Source: Conidiobolus incongruus B7586
Taxonomy: Eukaryota > Entomophthoromycota > Entomophthoromycetes > Entomophthorales > Conidiobolaceae
DNA length: 11,282 nucleotides
NCBI GenBank assembly: GCA_000697335.1
Contig: JNEM01016861.1
Span: forward strand, 1-11,282
Direction: 5' to 3'
In this document: positions 7,870-11,282 of the stretch, one piece after another
Position numbering within the stretch: position 1 is the first letter of the stretch
Layout: each line of letters opens with the position of its first letter
Notes under the pieces: generated by a model
Database searches by the model: none
What the model was told of the DNA's origin: nothing
The model's input: only the letters and a program-made list of their open reading frames with translations
Made by a program: the position numbers and the translations under genes

Positions 7870-8691
7870 ATTGTTATTACACTATATACTATAGAAACAT
7901 TTATTGTAATATTTTTGACTTAGATTTTATCAATTTTACATATAAAACATTCTTCCAATCATCCTTTACACACAATTAAATTTTCGAATTTTGGTTTGAA
8001 TTTTTATAAATTTATTCATTGAATAATCATGTAGGTAATAAGATTTTTTAAATATATCATTCATTAAACAATATATTTTCATATTTATCAAATAATACTT
8101 AGTAAATTATTATATGTATTCAATCAGAAATTTCTGAACAAAAAGCCAGTTAATCTATCATTTGTATGTATTTGGTATATATTATGATTTTTGATATAAA
8201 TTATAAAATACTCAAGACAATATTATCATCCTATTTTAATACAATATCGTGTTTTAATTTAATATTATAGATTATTGAGTTTGTTTGCATTAAATAATAC
8301 TTTCGAATTTTACAAATAACAAAGTTGTTTATTGAGAATTTGCATGTTCCTTATCTACATAATAATTCTAAACAGGGAACAATACTTATATCAGTGTATA
8401 ACTTCGAAATCTTTGTTTATTGGATTAATATTTCAAATTTGCAATCAATAAATATATATTAATAAGGTTTAATCTTTGAAAAACCCTACTTGGGGAAAAT
8501 AATAGAAACTCAAATAAAATTTGATATATTTTAAATTATCAATATCAATATGATATCAATGATTTTATTCAGAAAGTTCTCATTGATTAACAAATTTGTG
8601 TGAATGAGAAAAATATTATAAATTTTGTTAAAAAAAATATAATATATAAATATCTTATTTTTTTACCCTAATAATATTATAACCTGTATAA
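7870..8691. other. Intergenic A+T-rich spacer downstream of RRP9
   Basis: No gene or RNA is visible. The first 100-150 bases (TATATACTATA and TTTATTGTAATA strings) are suitable for fungal 3' end formation, but no single signal can be chosen. The remainder is simple A+T-rich sequence. Confidence 0.5.
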
Positions 8692-9120
8692 TGATTGAGA
8701 ATAATCTTGTGAATCACTCAAGGCACTACCATTACCACCCTGAATTGTTAGGTTACATTGGAGCGCGTCCATTTTATAAACTGGTTGATTCCTCCACTCT
8801 GCGCTAGTGAATTGTCCTTGTCCACAAAAATCAATAATAGAATCTAATATTAGATTATCATGAATAAACAAATAAGCATCATCTAGTATCCTTCATTCCA
8901 ACTGTACCCCATCTCTAAGCTTATCTTGTTACACTCACAAAAGTATTTAGCTCTGACAAGTTTGGGATATTTACTTTATTTGAAATACTCAATTTACAAT
9001 GCCATACGCGTCTCATTTGGTGAAGCCCATTAATTTCCCCTTTCTCTATTGTATTATATCATTTACCACTGGTGATTCCCAGCTTAAGCAATAAAAGTCT
9101 TTTTCCTCCCACTTCAATGG
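8692..9120 (-). repeat. Copy B of the 429-bp inverted repeat
   Basis: This is the reverse complement of 2542-2970 without gaps. The match stops abruptly at both ends: outside 9120 it reads TAGTTAATAA, and inside 8692 it reads AATATTATAACC, neither resembling copy A's flanks. Within the first 60 aligned bases (9061-9120), this copy has G or C at six positions where A has A or T, and A has the G at one. The rest of the element is almost unchanged. As in copy A, no target-site duplication is seen. The antisense open frame at 8677-8871 is the partner of the frame in copy A and is not supported as a gene. Confidence 0.9.
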
Positions 9121-9880
9121 TAGTTAATAACAATAACCACATTTTAATACTAAAATACTTATAGAAATCAAACTTGAATTATAATTTGATATAATTTAAA
9201 ACTATGGTAATATTTGAGTTACAATCACTCATAATTATTTATAGTATTGATTCAAAATATTAAAATACACAATACTTTAATCACTCAGATAGTGATCTAA
9301 GCCCAACTAGAAATATAAATAATTTCTAAATTTGTATTATAATTAATTTTGAATTTCTTTAACATTAGAATAAATATTGGCATTGTAATCTAAACTTCAA
9401 GTAGTTTTGAAAATTTCAAATATCCTTCCAAAGATCCTATCAGATATGAAATACACTATAATTTCATTATATTTTAACTCAAATTCAAAATAATTTATTA
9501 TGTAAGATTTTAATAGTTGAAAAAAGCTTGGATGAATTTTGACTATATTGCAAGATATTAAATATTTATACTCTATTAAAATCTAATTTGTACCTACTAT
9601 TCGATTTTATTGAAATAATATATTTTACAATTGGATTTAATTTCAGATCACTCTTTTTACCCTATAGTTGAATATTTATATATCAAATAACTATAAATTT
9701 GAAATAAAATATCAAATTGAATGATGCAAAAATACAGAAAATTAATTTAATCTAACTGACTTAGCTAATAAGATATTATTTTTAAATTCACATAGTTTTA
9801 TGATTGTAAGAATGATTAGGTGTTATAAATATGTAAAGATCTATTATATATAACAGAATATCAAACAAATGGTATCATTA
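9121..9880. other. Intergenic A+T-rich spacer, nothing recognised
   Basis: No ORF of note, no RNA gene and no repeat matching other parts of the window. CpA-containing words remain common, as in the 1241-4213 spacer. The right boundary, where C nearly vanishes, is gradual and placed by eye. Confidence 0.45.
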
Positions 9881-11282
9881 AATATATAAGTATATTTAAC
9901 TCTTAATATAAAAATAAAATATATTTCAATTTATACCATAAATTTTTTTAAAAAAAATTATATATCATATAAAATTAAAATTTTAAAAAAATTTTTCATA
10001 AATATAATAATAATGAATAAAAATATTTTTTAAAATATTAGGAAAAAATATTGGTTAATTTGATATCCTAATAATTTATAAAAATAATTGGTAGTTTAAT
10101 ATATAATGATAAAGAACAAAAAGAAATAAAGCTATTTATTTATTATTTATAATTTATAATTAGGAAATTAAAGAGAATTTTATATATAAAGTTAAATTAA
10201 TAATAAATAACATTATTATATATAGTTATTAGAAATAATATAAATATAAATTAAATACTTTTATTTTTTGAAATTTTATATTCTAATATAAGAAAGTTAT
10301 TTCATTATTTATTTTTTGATAGTATTATTATTTTACTATATACTAACCTATAAAAATAAGTTATATAATCAAAAACACTTATATTTTTACTAAAAACTTG
10401 ATTAATATTTAATGAAATAAACTTAAATTAAATAATGAAATTCTATTATATTTATTAATAATATAAATTACTAAATAATGATATTTAGTTATTAATTGGT
10501 TAATATATTAATCTTTAAATTTTACCTAAAATAAGTTATAAATTTATAGGTTTTTGATGATAAAAAAATTAAAACTTAATATATTTATCTTTAACTTTTC
10601 TAACTTCTTTAAGTTTATAAGGTATAAAATTAATTAACTTCTTATACTAAGAAAAGTTAATTTAGTTTTATATTTCTTAAACATATTTTTAAAGCTGATT
10701 TAAATTTTTTGTTAGAGGAAAAGCTTTAATAACTTTTTTTAACTAATCTCAAAAGTATTTAATTAGGTTACAGTTAAAAAATTAAAGAAGCTACTTTATA
10801 ACAGTTATTTTATTATTTTTTAGTTATTTGGTAATAGAAGCTAAAATATAACAAAAAATATTTTCTTATTAGAAAGTAACATTAGATTTATTTAATCTAT
10901 ATTATTTTATAATTTGTTTCAATTCATTATTTAAAATACTTTAATATATTTTAATATTAATTCCCTTATTAATTTTATAAAGTTACCTTAAACTTAAAAA
11001 CAATATATATCTTTAAATAATAATTAACTTATCATTGTACTATTAAGTAAAATTAATATAATAGTTATAAAGTAGTTCTATATTTTTTAAAGTATTTAAC
11101 TTTTTTATTAAATCTATTAAAATATATTTTTATTTTATTAAATTAAATAATTTTACTCTAATTAATAGATATTTAATATTTATAATAATATTTAAATTTT
11201 TATCTAGTTTTATAATAGGATTTCTTTAGTTAAAAATGTTTTTTTCAAATATAAGTAGTATCTATATTTATATAAATTATAT
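9881..11282. other. Extremely C-poor, CpA-depleted A+T-rich region
   Basis: C is very rare; in 10081-10560 I count about 25 C in 480 bases, of which about 5 are CpA and most of the rest CpT. TpA is abundant. Loss of CpA with gain of TpA is the mark of RIP, so this may be a heavily mutated repeat copy. No coding or structural remnant allows a family name, and extreme neutral A+T bias would look similar. No gene is supported. Confidence 0.4.

Overview
The window is about 11.3 kb of very A+T-rich eukaryotic nuclear DNA, almost certainly fungal (a dikaryon, probably an ascomycete). The evidence is a glycosyltransferase of the fungal CAP59/CMT1 (GT69) family, short introns of roughly 50-80 bases, a CTAAC-type branch site, and A+T-rich, CpA-poor flanks resembling the isochores left by repeat-induced point mutation (RIP). 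No bacterial, plasmid, CRISPR or tRNA signature was seen.

Layout. 1 to about 1240 is A+T-rich sequence with scattered short GC patches and no gene. About 1240-2541 is gene-free A+T-rich DNA of different dinucleotide character. 2542-2970 is copy A of a 429-bp repeat that is clearly richer in G+C than its flanks. 2971-4213 is mostly empty, with a small composition island at 3181-3365. 4214-5666 (minus strand) is a complete two-exon CAP59/CMT1-like glycosyltransferase gene. 5667-6188 is a divergent intergenic region. 6189-7869 (plus strand) is RRP9, the WD40 protein of the U3 snoRNP; it has several introns and an unexplained in-frame TAG. 7870-8691 is empty. 8692-9120 is copy B of the repeat, inverted relative to A. 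9121 to about 9880 is empty, and about 9880-11282 is extremely C-poor A+T-rich DNA.

Both genes therefore sit inside a 6.6-kb segment bounded by a long inverted repeat whose central 360 bp are about 99% identical. The two genes have no known functional link: one acts in glycan synthesis in the secretory pathway, the other in nucleolar processing of pre-rRNA. They share only the divergent upstream region. The gene models came from reading frames, splice-site phase and remembered family alignments. The first exon of the glycosyltransferase and the 5' end of RRP9 could not be found from long ORFs alone and were inferred from splicing. The main open questions are whether RRP9 is functional despite the TAG at 7210-7212, what the inverted repeat is, and whether the segment between the repeats inverts.
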